The notes under the pieces were generated by a model. It made no database searches. It saw nothing but the letters and a program-made list of their open reading frames with translations, and was not told the DNA's origin. Both the position numbers and the translations under genes were made by a program. A DNA stretch of 64,000 nucleotides from Bacillus sp. FJAT-28004 (GTDB lineage: Bacteria; Bacillota; Bacilli; Paenibacillales; Paenibacillaceae): assembly GCF_001280845.1 (NCBI RefSeq), contig NZ_LGHP01000001.1, positions 3,250,418 through 3,314,417 on the forward strand. The letters are read 5' to 3'. Positions 19,101 to 27,489 of this stretch are shown one piece after another; the stretch's first letter is position 1; every line of letters starts with the position of its first letter.

Positions 19101-19952
19101 GTTATTATTGAACACCACGTTCCTCAGAACTCTCGGAAAGTTGGCTTTCGTATCCCCTTCCCGATAGAGACCCGCATTTCGAATCCCTTCGATATCCACC
19201 CGTTCAACCGTATTTCCCTCAACGAGCACATCCTCGATATTGCCAAGGATCAGGATGCCTCCGCTGCCTATTTTCCAGCCCGAAGGGTTTCCGTCGACAT
19301 CGTGGATATAATTGTTTTTTATCACGATTCCAAGGTGAGGATTGGCTTCCCATTCCGTTACATTTGTTGATGCCGTTCTAATATTAATGCCTGCCCGTTG
19401 CGAGACAACGTCAGGATTTTTATTCGTTAATTCGAAATTATGAAACTGTAGGTAGCTGCCATCGACAACGTCGATCGTAGCGGATAACGTTTTATCTTTC
19501 ACGCTTGTATAATTCTGAATAATAGCTGACTTCTCTGTCGTCGTCGTTCCATTGCCGTTAATAATCGGTCTTATAGACGGATCATCGCTTCCATATTTAT
19601 CGAAGACGATCGGTGCTTCTTTGGTGCCTGATATTCCTCTTAGCTTTAATGAGCCGTTCCATACGTCTCCAGCTTTGAATAAAATTCGATCTCCAGGCTG
19701 CCAGCTTACGCTGTTGACCTTCTCTAGCGATGCCCAAGCTTTATCTTCCGATTTGCCGTCATTATCGTCATGGCCATCATTACTAATATAATACGTTGAG
19801 CCTGTTACCGTCTGCTCCGCTATGGCTAGCGGCTGCGAGTCTTCCGATGGTAAGCCCGTCTCCTGTGCTGATATAGCGGGAATCGCTATTGTCGTTAAGA
19901 GTGCGACTAAAAGAACCATAGATACAAGCTTTTGCTTCATAAAATGTTTCAA
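16179..19952 (-). CDS. SLH-anchored cell-surface protein with right-handed beta-helix, Big2, concanavalin-like and fibronectin III domains
   Basis: 1257-residue modular surface protein. Order: signal peptide (about 1-33, ending ISA-QE); right-handed parallel beta-helix (about 50-580; YYISNDGHDDNDGKSEDKAW, repeated N-N and G-rich turns such as IKNNYIHDVDGN, VEGNTVERVDIEGI, YNEVYGGIYG); Big2 Ig-like domain (about 590-670); a linker; concanavalin/LamG-like sandwich (about 760-960, WHELKWDYTSGTDLKMYIDGQLV); fibronectin III (about 970-1065); three SLH domains (about 1085-1257) for binding pyruvylated wall polymer. Beta-helix folds of this kind occur in polysaccharide lyases and glycosidases, so it may cut or bind the polysaccharide whose products are handled by the GH88 gene. 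No catalytic residues were pinned down. Start is TTG at 19952, nine bases after AGGAGG; the ATG at 19961 abuts that site. 31 bases downstream of the PPIase-like gene. Confidence 0.87.
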   Translation of the reverse strand: MKHFMKQKLVSMVLLVALLTTIAIPAISAQETGLPSEDSQPLAIAEQTVTGSTYYISNDGHDDNDGKSEDKAWASLEKVNSVSWQPGDRILFKAGDVWNGSLKLRGISGTKEAPIVFDKYGSDDPSIRPIINGNGTTTTEKSAIIQNYTSVKDKTLSATIDVVDGSYLQFHNFELTNKNPDVVSQRAGINIRTASTNVTEWEANPHLGIVIKNNYIHDVDGNPSGWKIGSGGILILGNIEDVLVEGNTVERVDIEGIRNAGLYREGDTKANFPRVLRNVVFNNNYVADVQGDGFVMSNVGSNGRMEYNTVVRHSAKNVGNVNYAGLWVIGVKDMTIQYNEVYGGIYGYNDGQAFDVDMFSEGTLYQYNYSHSNRGGFILFMSGSTNSLVRYNISVNDGDGRYLFHYLPTTLGDAPLIHNNTFFTDAQVQTKLISDPGKYLRMYNNIFYSKANTPIGQDRFAGGEVKNNIFYPGSGYLDLKLTGLSLEQNLFASPQFARAGEEPKEIINASQSTFDVEKLNGYKLLPGSPAIDAGTDMTALTPSVWTPATKDFFNNLITPAAKVDIGAHEYSGDAPSEQAPEVMPQTIVFDKPVLELHARHRGEKMTASVGPDNAWFKGIKWSSSNPAVAAINSQGFVSPLLEGETIITAESTINPNVKAEARVIVHAPSKVVSYLVASNETELSDEKTTLQLRIDGVTEDQNTIEYADYHQVEYVTNHENVVVDSLTGKLEVIGDLTGVTEVEVSAKVQEYKDLIYSESFENGWNDFMPETGTSITTGSISDKVAYHGGQSALYVVGNGSNAIQKVFGGKQQGVVSMMLYDDGSESSKTRVVAHVGNARSSLLAGMGLLYDGGTYGSLDYYSVRASASSTAWEATPVKRSVGWHELKWDYTSGTDLKMYIDGQLVKTTTAIASFDRIVLGYLWDSANGRTFAFDNIKYSSTGELISLPTKALTLHVKQPEPEAPAWENAVMTASNVTQTGVTLNWTPAVDAPGITEYAIYKDGVKQASIAGSVYTYQVSGLTADTSYTFKIEASNVGGKWSENGPSIVVKTNADTSSPGGGTTNPDPVNPGGKDPEKPTPDIVLTDIDGHWAKEAIQQAIKLKFINGYTDNSFRPNASVTRGEFAAMLARALHLEEKGDADFADIDMIPAWARPYIASVVNAGIASGFEDNTYRPAQAITRVEVAAMIVRAKKLPLESNAELSFKDADQIPNWAKPYVAAAFKASLIQGREGGIFAPADNATRAEAVTLILALLNSK

Positions 19953-19983
19953 AAATATCATCCTCCTATTATTTTTGATGGAC

Positions 19984-21030
19984 TTACGACATGATCGTTA
20001 TTTTAGGGAACACCTCCTTATTCATTTCAATCTTCGTTTCTTTCAAGCGCTTGCTTACTTCTTCTTCTAACTGCTCTTGCACATAGAGTTGAATGACTGC
20101 GTTCTTAACATCCTCATACTTTTCTATGCCTCTATCTCGCTTCACTAGAAGCCTATACCTATACATCTCATCGCCTGATTGATCAAAATCGCTATAATCG
20201 CCTTCCGAGAAGTCGAGAAACTGGGTGTAAAGATTTTGCGATAGTGTATCCTCTTTGGATGTTTCCGTCAGATTTAGTGTCAGATGCTCGGTGCTTAAAT
20301 GTACGCCAAGTGAAGCTGCTGCTTCGTCTAACGATATATTTTTGGAAGAGGCTGCTTGGACAATTTCATTCCATAGCTCCTCCTTCACATCCGCTTTCCT
20401 GTCGATGGAAATTCTCTCGTATTCAAACTCATAACCTTTGTGAAAATACTGCTGCTTCACCTTGTCATAATAAGGTTTAAGCTTATCGTCTGGCAGCTTG
20501 CTCTGCGCTTCCTTCGTCCATTTATCGATGAGTTTCTGAACGTTCATACTTTGATGATAGGAGTAATACTCTGCTTTCCCATATTTTTTCGGACCGTAGA
20601 TAGGCTGGTTATTGGCTACTTTTCTTGCTCTATCCTTATTTTCTCGATCATAGATCTTCAAGAACGTTTCGTAAGAAATGTCACTGACGATCCCATTTTC
20701 CTTCATAATGATTTGTTCAATTTTTACCTTCACAAGCTCATCCATTGCTTTTTGCTTCGCATACTCTAGTGGATTTTCACCATTGAAAGAAGCAGTCCAA
20801 AAATCTTTGTTATAATCGGCATTGTAGGTTCGTTTGAAATAACTAGTTGTTAAAGCCTTGTTGCTTTGTAAAAAAGCTTGAAATTCACTTTCCGATACGT
20901 CGTAATTATCAATGGTAAAAGCAGTCTTCTCATTGAGGCTTAAAGAAGGCATGTTACCAAGCACTACTGCTCCGGCAATAAATAAAATAAGCATGCTGCA
21001 TAGGGCTATAAGCATCTTTTTCACTTTCAC
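19984..21030 (-). CDS. exported PPIase/SurA-like membrane-anchored protein
   Basis: 348 residues. Short basic N-terminus and one hydrophobic segment (about 6-27), apparently an uncleaved anchor or signal peptide without a clear lipobox. An N-terminal helical region follows (AFTIDNYDVSESEFQAFLQSN, typical of SurA/PrsA N-terminal domains) and a C-terminal region with a parvulin-like tail (YRYRLLVKRDRGIEKYEDVKNAVIQLYVQEQ). A full parvulin core is not obvious, so it may be a chaperone without isomerase activity. Start GTG at 21030 with GGAGGAGGG nine bases upstream. It precedes the SLH beta-helix gene by 31 bases and is probably cotranscribed, suggesting help in folding that secreted protein. A cre-like palindrome sits just upstream. 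Confidence 0.75.
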   Translation of the reverse strand: MKVKKMLIALCSMLILFIAGAVVLGNMPSLSLNEKTAFTIDNYDVSESEFQAFLQSNKALTTSYFKRTYNADYNKDFWTASFNGENPLEYAKQKAMDELVKVKIEQIIMKENGIVSDISYETFLKIYDRENKDRARKVANNQPIYGPKKYGKAEYYSYHQSMNVQKLIDKWTKEAQSKLPDDKLKPYYDKVKQQYFHKGYEFEYERISIDRKADVKEELWNEIVQAASSKNISLDEAAASLGVHLSTEHLTLNLTETSKEDTLSQNLYTQFLDFSEGDYSDFDQSGDEMYRYRLLVKRDRGIEKYEDVKNAVIQLYVQEQLEEEVSKRLKETKIEMNKEVFPKITIMS

Positions 21031-21053
21031 GATGTACTTCCCTCCTCCCCTTA

Positions 21054-21067
21054 TGTAAGCACTTACA
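21054..21067. promoter_or_regulatory. cre-like palindrome (catabolite control)
   Basis: TGTAAGCACTTACA has arms TGTAAG/CTTACA and matches the CcpA site consensus TGWAANCGNTNWCA except for CA in place of the central CG. It lies between a TATAAT -10 box (21088-21083, minus) and the ribosome site of the PPIase-like gene, where CcpA binding would block transcription. Confidence 0.45.
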
Positions 21068-21217
21068 ATTGAACTTTGTACCATTATAGACAGAAACCAA
21101 ACTTCGCTATAATGAACAGATTTGACTGATATCGTATAAATTTTACCTGTTGCTCAAAATGAAGCTAAACACCATTGCCAAACCATCAACGTAAACGAAG
21201 CTTACAGCCTTATATAG

Positions 21218-21264
21218 AAAAGAGGCTGTCCCTAAAGGTTATAAACCTTAAGTGACAACCTCTT
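21218..21264 (-). terminator. hairpin downstream of GH88 gene (repeat family, copy B)
   Basis: AAGAGGCTGTCCC and GTGACAACCTCTT arms with an inner AAGGTT/AACCTT pair, followed by a T-rich tract in the minus direction. Shares CTGTCCC, AAGGT, TATAAACCTT and GACA blocks with the hairpin at 443-485. Probably the terminator of the GH88 operon. Confidence 0.65.
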
Positions 21265-21319
21265 CTAATTGGCGAGCAAGATCATTTCAGCAATGCTTGT
21301 CTCTAAGCTGCTGCATAGG

Positions 21320-22435
21320 CTACCAATAGCCTTTAATTCCCTTGTTCATTCGAATTAGTGCTTCTAAATAATAATAATCGCCCCAAATCATATAATCATC
21401 CGGCGCACGATCGCCCCGCACATGATAAGATCCATGCTTGAGCAGTCCTTCCGCATCCGGAAGATCTGTCGTTGCATAATGATCGACTAACGAATCCATG
21501 CTGCTATGAATGGCCTTCTCGAATATAACACGGTCTGAATCATCCTCGGCAAGCAGCTCCTGCAGTTCTAGCAGGCCGCAAATGGCAATAGCAGAGGCCG
21601 AGCTGTCACGTGGCGTATCCTGCTCAATCGGTACATCAAAATCCCAATAAGCGACATGATCCTCGGGCAAATGCTCAATGAAGTAATGGCCTAACCGTTT
21701 GGACGTTTCCAAAAAATCGGCATCCTTCGTATAACGGTACGCGAGAGCAAATCCGTAGATGCCCCAGGCTTGCCCCCTTGTCCAGGTCGAACCATCCTCA
21801 TAACCTTGATGAGTCCCGCCTCGAAGTGCATGACCAGTCTTAGGATCAAAGTAAAACGTATGATAAGACGATCGATCGCCACGAATTAAGAACCTTTGGC
21901 TAGCACAAGCATGCTTATAGGCAATATCATAATATTTTTGTTCGCCTGTCTGCTCATAGGCCCAGAACAACAGCGGAAGATTCATTAAACAATCAATGAT
22001 TATACGCCCACCGTTTTCCGGATCATCCTCTTTGCCCCAGGCTTGAATAATCCCTATGTTCGGCCGCCAGCGTGAATAGAGCGTTTCGGCAGCTTCGAGC
22101 GCCACAGCACGGGCCTCTTCACTTCCTGTCACTCGCCACTCCGCAACGGCTGACAAAGAATATAAGAAACCAATATCATGATGATCGAGTGCTACATGGC
22201 GTTCAAGTCGGTCTTTAAAGTTCGGTAAAAAGGATTGGGCTGCTTCCTTATAGAAAGAATCTTCGCTAGATTCATAGGCAAGCCACATCATGCCAATGTA
22301 AAAGCCCTCGATCCAGTCATCATTCTCTCCCCACTCATAACGCTGTCCCTCAATAATATGCGGCAGCTTTCCTGGATGTTTACCTATATTTTGCTTCACT
22401 TTAACTATCGCATCGTCAATTGCAGTTTGCCACAT
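21320..22435 (-). CDS. GH88 unsaturated glucuronyl hydrolase (UGL)
   Basis: 371 residues, near-full match in pattern to Bacillus sp. GL1 UGL (about 377). These cytoplasmic enzymes remove 4,5-unsaturated uronic acid from oligosaccharides left by polysaccharide lyases, by hydrating the double bond. Seen: MWQTAIDDA start, WIEGFYIG, LDHHDIGFLYSLS with the conserved Asp at 87, NGGRIIIDCL with the catalytic Asp at 148, RGDRSSYHTFYFDP, GSTWTRGQAWGIYGFAL, DSSASAIA and IWGDYYYLEAL. Start ATG at 22435 chosen because GAGGTGG is nine bases upstream and MWQ matches the family; ATG at 22441 is too close to it. Cannot tell chondroitin, gellan or xanthan preference. Lies downstream of the YesM/YesN pair and transporter. 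Confidence 0.93.
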   Translation of the reverse strand: MWQTAIDDAIVKVKQNIGKHPGKLPHIIEGQRYEWGENDDWIEGFYIGMMWLAYESSEDSFYKEAAQSFLPNFKDRLERHVALDHHDIGFLYSLSAVAEWRVTGSEEARAVALEAAETLYSRWRPNIGIIQAWGKEDDPENGGRIIIDCLMNLPLLFWAYEQTGEQKYYDIAYKHACASQRFLIRGDRSSYHTFYFDPKTGHALRGGTHQGYEDGSTWTRGQAWGIYGFALAYRYTKDADFLETSKRLGHYFIEHLPEDHVAYWDFDVPIEQDTPRDSSASAIAICGLLELQELLAEDDSDRVIFEKAIHSSMDSLVDHYATTDLPDAEGLLKHGSYHVRGDRAPDDYMIWGDYYYLEALIRMNKGIKGYW

Positions 22436-22505
22436 CACCATTCACCACCTCAAACAATGTCATAATAAATTATATCTCGTTGCTGCCATGAAAGCTCTCT
22501 CCGTT

Positions 22506-24110
22506 TCACTCAAAATGACCTTTGCTCCAAACTGAATATTCGCTAGGTCTCATGCCCATCTCTCGTTTGAACAACTTAATGAAATAACTTTTGTTGGCAT
22601 AACCCAAATAATCAGAAATTTCTTCAACACTTTTGCTAGATTGCTGGAGAAGCTCCTTCGCTTTCTGAAGCTTAACCATATTGACATATTCGATGAAATT
22701 TTGATTCGTCTCTTTTTTAAACAGACGGCTAAAATAACTGGAATTCAAGTTCAAATGATTTGCCATATCCTCTAACGTCATTTTCTCCGTTACATGCGAT
22801 ACAACAAATTGTTGAGCCTTGATCACTTCCGTCCGTTTAGAACTGATCGCAAATATGCTTAATCTTCTGGATAGCTCATTCAAATGCTGGATCATCCATT
22901 CTTCCAAATGATCTAGCGTTTCAATTGCGTTGACCGCATCGTACAACTTCTCTTCTGATAGGAAAGGGTGATACTGCAGTGTAACTTTTGTTTTCATTTG
23001 CAGGTCCATAAGCAGCTGTAAAACTAATTCCTTTACATTGCTTGGATGAAACCTTCTTGCTCGAACCTCATTCGTCCACTCCACGATCGTATTCCGCAGC
23101 TCGTCTGGTTCATTTAATGCGATGCTTTGATTTATACTCGCAAACAATTGAGAATAATCTGTATACATATCCTCCTTGGAGAATGACACAACTCCGAAAC
23201 TGTGTACTGCCGATTCTTTGAGATAAAAGCAATGCTCCGGCTCTTTCAACATCGGAAGCAGGACGCCTTGCATTTCTTTCGGCCCTCTCGTTTCCCTGCC
23301 CTGAATACAGGAAACCGATATTTTTAAATACTTGTAAATAACTGCAATAGCTTCCTGCATCGCATAATAAATCATTTGCTGCTCTTTGGCCGGATCATTG
23401 CTGCCATACAAGATAACTAACTGCTTATTGCTATAACGGAATGTCAACCAGCGTGAAGCATCCAATAAGTCGTGCAAGACATTTTCAACCGAGAAAGCAA
23501 TCGTATAATCGTTCAATTTCCGATTGCTTGCGACGGTCGACATGCGATCAATAATAACGACTAGTGGAATATAGCTTTTGGCATCCAGCGAAATCCCGTT
23601 CGTCCGGGCTTGCTCAATCCAAGCCTCTTTTGTCCAATAGGATTGAAACAAGGTGTCTTTCAAAAACTTTTCTTTAAACGCGGATTGATTCTTTTGTTTG
23701 TACAACACCATATCCGTCGCTTTTTTGTTCTCCAATTGCAAATCGGTCACGATATTTTTCAATATTGCTTGTAATTGCTCTACATCCAAGCTTTCTTTCA
23801 ATATATAATCCTTCACATTCAATTTCAGCGCTTGCTGTGCATATTTAAATTCATTGTGACAGGACAGAACAACGGCTCTGCCTTTCGGATTAATTTCACA
23901 AAACTTCTCTAGCATCTCAAGCCCACTCATTTTCGGCATGCCAATATCGGTTAGAATAATGTCGGGCGGACTCTGGCACGCTGCCTCCCAAGCCTCAAGG
24001 CCATTTGAGTAACAACCAATCAACTTAATGTCGAGGTCATGCCATAAAACGGTTTGAGAGAGATAACGTACTACCGGATAATCATCATCCACTAGAATTG
24101 CCGTCAACAT
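22506..24110 (-). CDS. AraC-type response regulator, YesN family
   Basis: 534 residues. Receiver domain (about 1-120) with acidic pocket VDDDY and phosphoacceptor Asp55 (IILTDIGMPKMSG), a long middle region without known function, and a C-terminal AraC double helix-turn-helix (about 430-530; SSYFSRLFKKETNQNFIEYVNMVKLQKAKELL and NKSYFIKLFKREMGMRPSEY). Partner of the sensor kinase, with which it overlaps by 26 bases. ATG at 24110 has GCAGGTG six bases upstream; an alternative GTG is three codons earlier. Presumably activates the transporter and sugar genes when the carbohydrate is sensed. Confidence 0.93.
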   Translation of the reverse strand: MLTAILVDDDYPVVRYLSQTVLWHDLDIKLIGCYSNGLEAWEAACQSPPDIILTDIGMPKMSGLEMLEKFCEINPKGRAVVLSCHNEFKYAQQALKLNVKDYILKESLDVEQLQAILKNIVTDLQLENKKATDMVLYKQKNQSAFKEKFLKDTLFQSYWTKEAWIEQARTNGISLDAKSYIPLVVIIDRMSTVASNRKLNDYTIAFSVENVLHDLLDASRWLTFRYSNKQLVILYGSNDPAKEQQMIYYAMQEAIAVIYKYLKISVSCIQGRETRGPKEMQGVLLPMLKEPEHCFYLKESAVHSFGVVSFSKEDMYTDYSQLFASINQSIALNEPDELRNTIVEWTNEVRARRFHPSNVKELVLQLLMDLQMKTKVTLQYHPFLSEEKLYDAVNAIETLDHLEEWMIQHLNELSRRLSIFAISSKRTEVIKAQQFVVSHVTEKMTLEDMANHLNLNSSYFSRLFKKETNQNFIEYVNMVKLQKAKELLQQSSKSVEEISDYLGYANKSYFIKLFKREMGMRPSEYSVWSKGHFE

Positions 24111-25890
24111 GCTGCGCACCTGCTCTCTTACACTCGAATGGGAATATTAATGTTATCTTCGTTCCGACACCTGACTCGCTTTCGATCGTGGTTTTGACAT
24201 ACTCTCCATAAACGAGCCGCAGCCTCTGAAACACATTTTTCACGCCGATACCCGAAAAGCTTTTATTTTCGCTTTCCTGCGGGTCGTGCACATCCTCGCT
24301 TTTCGCTTGAAGCTCTTTCAACTTAACCTCCGTCATTCCAATTCCGTTATCCCGCACAATGATTCGAAGCAGCGCACGCCCATTGACGTACTCTTTATTA
24401 GCATCGATAAAAATTTCACCGTCAAATTGCTCGAATCCGTGAATAATGGCGTTTTCAATTAACGGTTGAATCATGAAACGCGGAACCAACGCTTTCTCGC
24501 AGCCAGCCTCAAAGTTATACGCTACTCTGACTTGGTTGGCATGTCGGAAATTCATAAGCTTCACATAATGGAGCACGGTGTCTCCCTCTTCTTCCAGAGG
24601 TATAAATTCATTATCCCGATTAATCGTCATACGCAATAAAGAGGAAAGCGATTTGATTAATTCCGCATTCTCCTGATCCCCTTGAATCAGTATATTGAGT
24701 CTTATCGAATTGAGCAGATTGAACATAAAATGCGGATTAATTTGAGCCTGAAGCATTTCAAGCTCCGCTTTTCGCTTTTTTGCCTGCTCTAATGTAATTT
24801 GCTCGAACATCTCTTGAATGCGATCCAGCATAAAATCTATCGTTTTCGCTAAATGGCCGACTTCATTATGTCCGCGTATATTATTGCGCTCGTCGAGCTG
24901 GCCACGTCCAATCTTCGTAACAAACACACTTAAATCACGAATAGGCTTCGTTAATGCAGATATTCGAATCGTCAACAGCACGAAAAATAACGAGAAGAAC
25001 AAGGCTTGAACGATGAAGCTAACGAACAACACCTGTTTGTTCTTATCAATGGCCGCGGACATTGGAATAAGGCTTACGACTCGCCAATCGTTGCTTTCTA
25101 ATTTTTGCTCGACATAAACATATTTTTTTCTTTCGATTTCGATTGTTCGGTCCATTCCCTCTGGCTTCCACCAAAGCAGCCTTTCCCCAATTCGGGATGG
25201 GTCAGCTTGTGAGATAACGACGCCGTTTGAATCTAACAAAAACATTTCCTGATTTTCATTTGTCGTTAGATAGGGACGAACTAAGCGCTCATTTATATTA
25301 ACGATCATATAGCCAATTGGAATACTAGCCGTCTTCTTGATCGGTCTTCCCATCGTTACGAAATGAGTCGTAATCTTCTCTGTTTGAATTTGCTCACCCA
25401 ACCAATAGGTAGAAAAGATCGGCAGTTCATTTAATTGATGAAACCATTTTTTCTCATACCATAATTTCGGATTCAAATCACTATGTGAATAGTTTGTATA
25501 AAAGGGTTCTTTCACCCCTAAAATCGTAACCTGAAAATCATTTTTTTGAATAAAAAGATCATCCAAAATTCGCGACAGCTTGCTGAAATTAACCGCATAT
25601 TCCTGCTTCTGCTCCTGTAAGGTTAATCCAGCCTTGTTTACCATTAGCATTTGACGTATTTCAGAGTTCATCAACACAAAATTCGATAAATTTAATGTCT
25701 GTTCAAATACGCTGTTAATCTCTGACTTAGCGACCTTAAGTGAATCTTCCGCATTCAATACAACTTTGTCTAAAATGATATCTTTCGTTAAATAGTTTGT
25801 GACTAGATAAATAACAGCGAGCGGAATGACAAAACAAATCAATGCTGACCATACTAATTTCATCCGTAATGTATCTTGTCGTTTTAACAC
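24085..25890 (-). CDS. sensor histidine kinase, YesM family
   Basis: About 601 residues. Two membrane spans (about 11-32 and 286-308) flank a large extracellular sensor region of dCache type; a HAMP domain follows (about 309-365), then the His-kinase dimer region with the phosphoacceptor in QAQINPHFMFNLLNSIR (His about 387) and an ATPase domain (PLIENAIIHGF, DNGIGM, GIGVKNVFQRL). Start is uncertain: GTG at 25890 has TGAGG nine bases upstream, while ATG at 25905 and a longer frame to 25950 lack a site. Overlaps the response regulator start, indicating coupling. Next to a sugar transporter, as is usual for YesMN systems. Confidence 0.9.
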   Translation of the reverse strand: MLKRQDTLRMKLVWSALICFVIPLAVIYLVTNYLTKDIILDKVVLNAEDSLKVAKSEINSVFEQTLNLSNFVLMNSEIRQMLMVNKAGLTLQEQKQEYAVNFSKLSRILDDLFIQKNDFQVTILGVKEPFYTNYSHSDLNPKLWYEKKWFHQLNELPIFSTYWLGEQIQTEKITTHFVTMGRPIKKTASIPIGYMIVNINERLVRPYLTTNENQEMFLLDSNGVVISQADPSRIGERLLWWKPEGMDRTIEIERKKYVYVEQKLESNDWRVVSLIPMSAAIDKNKQVLFVSFIVQALFFSLFFVLLTIRISALTKPIRDLSVFVTKIGRGQLDERNNIRGHNEVGHLAKTIDFMLDRIQEMFEQITLEQAKKRKAELEMLQAQINPHFMFNLLNSIRLNILIQGDQENAELIKSLSSLLRMTINRDNEFIPLEEEGDTVLHYVKLMNFRHANQVRVAYNFEAGCEKALVPRFMIQPLIENAIIHGFEQFDGEIFIDANKEYVNGRALLRIIVRDNGIGMTEVKLKELQAKSEDVHDPQESENKSFSGIGVKNVFQRLRLVYGEYVKTTIESESGVGTKITLIFPFECKRAGAQHVDGNSSG

Positions 25891-26000
25891 AAGTGCAGGC
25901 CTCATATCTGAATAGAATAGGGACAGAAATTGATGCTCTTCCTGTCCCACAACATTGTATGCCCTTTATTACGAAAGATCAATTTCAACGTAGCTCATCA

Positions 26001-27368
26001 TTAATTGCCGTTGTTTTTTACAACCTCTGCGATATTTTTATCAATATTCGCAATCGTAGTATCCACGTCTTGTTTGCCTAGAATATACAATTCCGCCTCA
26101 GGAATAACCGTATTTTTGGCTTCATCTGCATATTTCGCAGGAACTGGCGCATTACCTGGAACCGTAGTACTCATCGTATACTTCAATGACTCTACGTCGA
26201 TTTTCGAAGGATCTTTAGCTGCAGCTACTATGGTATCGATTAGCTTGCTGGAATCAGACTTCGCCCAGCCGGAGAATACGCGTCCACTAACAGCAAGACC
26301 TTCAGAGGTGTACCATCTTACAAAAGTATAGGCCGCTTCTTTATTTTTTGATTTCGCAGCTACACCCATATACGTCGGTTGTACTGGCGAATAATGTTTG
26401 CTTTCTCCATCTAGTTTAGGCAGTGGAGCGAATGCCGTTAGGAAATTAGCCGGGATTGCCTCCGTGCCTCCGGATTCAGCTACCATCCAGTCTCCCATTG
26501 GCAGCATTGCAGCTAAACCGTTGAAATATTGGTTACGGTAAGCAAGCTTTTGTGAAATAATATCCTCGTACATATTTGCGCTTTTGTCTTCGTACATCAT
26601 TTTTTTCATCATTTCTAAATTTGCTTTAAGCACAGGGTCTGTCGCGTTGGAAGTACCATCCGCTTTCAGGAATGTGTTTTCCGAAGGTTTGCTCATCATT
26701 TGCAATTGGAAGTAATCCGGCCAGTTATGCAAATAAGCTCCGTAACGCTTCGTTGTTCCTTCACCCTTCGTTAATTTTTGCGCATATTCCATAAACTCTT
26801 TCCAAGTCCAGTCCGTTGGAACAGGCAAGCCAGCCTCGTCTAGCATTTCTTTATTCAAGAGTACGAACCAACGCTGCATGGAGGAAGGCAAAGCGTAAAT
26901 TTTATCGTTTACCTTCGTATCTACAAGATACTCGTCTTCGTATTTATAGCCTTCCTTTTCGATGTAGCTATCCAAAGGCTCAAGCAATCCAATATCGGCG
27001 CGCTGCGAATAGTTCGTGTATGGCAGTTCAATAATATCAAGCTGATCATTCGATGCAGCCATTAGATCTAATTTTTGCATGGAAGCAATCGAATCGCCTT
27101 TTTCATTCAGCAGGTCAAGCTCAACCTTAATATTCGGATGTTTTTCTTCGAATGCCGAAATCACTTCAGTCCACTTTGCCTTGCCGTCGGTTTGCCATGT
27201 GCTTAACTTCAGTGTTACTTGTTCTGCCACTGGCTCTTTAGGAGCATTAGTTGCGTTAGTAGCGTTTGTGGCGCTGCCAGCATTTGAATTCCCACCATTG
27301 TTGCCCCCGGAGCAAGCCGATGCGAATACAGCTAATCCCAATAACATCATCGTTAATCTCTTTTTCAT
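26001..27368 (-). CDS. extracellular carbohydrate-binding lipoprotein of ABC transporter
   Basis: 455-residue family 1 solute-binding protein. Signal peptide with a lipobox (VFASACSGG, cysteine near residue 20) followed by a Ser/Asn/Gly linker, then VTLKLSTWQTDGKAKWTEVISAFEEKHPNIKVELDL and MDGW-like pocket segments such as DYFQLQMMSK. ATG at 27368 is seven bases after AGGAGGG; longer frames lack support. Captures an oligosaccharide for the two permeases just upstream. No ATPase is encoded here, so a shared MsmX-type ATPase elsewhere is likely. Confidence 0.93.
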   Translation of the reverse strand: MKKRLTMMLLGLAVFASACSGGNNGGNSNAGSATNATNATNAPKEPVAEQVTLKLSTWQTDGKAKWTEVISAFEEKHPNIKVELDLLNEKGDSIASMQKLDLMAASNDQLDIIELPYTNYSQRADIGLLEPLDSYIEKEGYKYEDEYLVDTKVNDKIYALPSSMQRWFVLLNKEMLDEAGLPVPTDWTWKEFMEYAQKLTKGEGTTKRYGAYLHNWPDYFQLQMMSKPSENTFLKADGTSNATDPVLKANLEMMKKMMYEDKSANMYEDIISQKLAYRNQYFNGLAAMLPMGDWMVAESGGTEAIPANFLTAFAPLPKLDGESKHYSPVQPTYMGVAAKSKNKEAAYTFVRWYTSEGLAVSGRVFSGWAKSDSSKLIDTIVAAAKDPSKIDVESLKYTMSTTVPGNAPVPAKYADEAKNTVIPEAELYILGKQDVDTTIANIDKNIAEVVKNNGN

Positions 27369-27489
27369 AGTAACCCTCCTAATATTTATAACACGACTCG
27401 TTATGAAAACGTCTACAAACAAATCCTACCACGTTCAATTCTGATTCGAAGTTCCCAAATTTTACTGAAGAGAAACTATTTTGACTTTG

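Noticed and set aside
18840..19370. 176-residue plus-strand open frame inside the beta-helix gene
   Set aside because: Ile/His-rich antisense shadow of Asn/Asp-rich beta-helix repeats.
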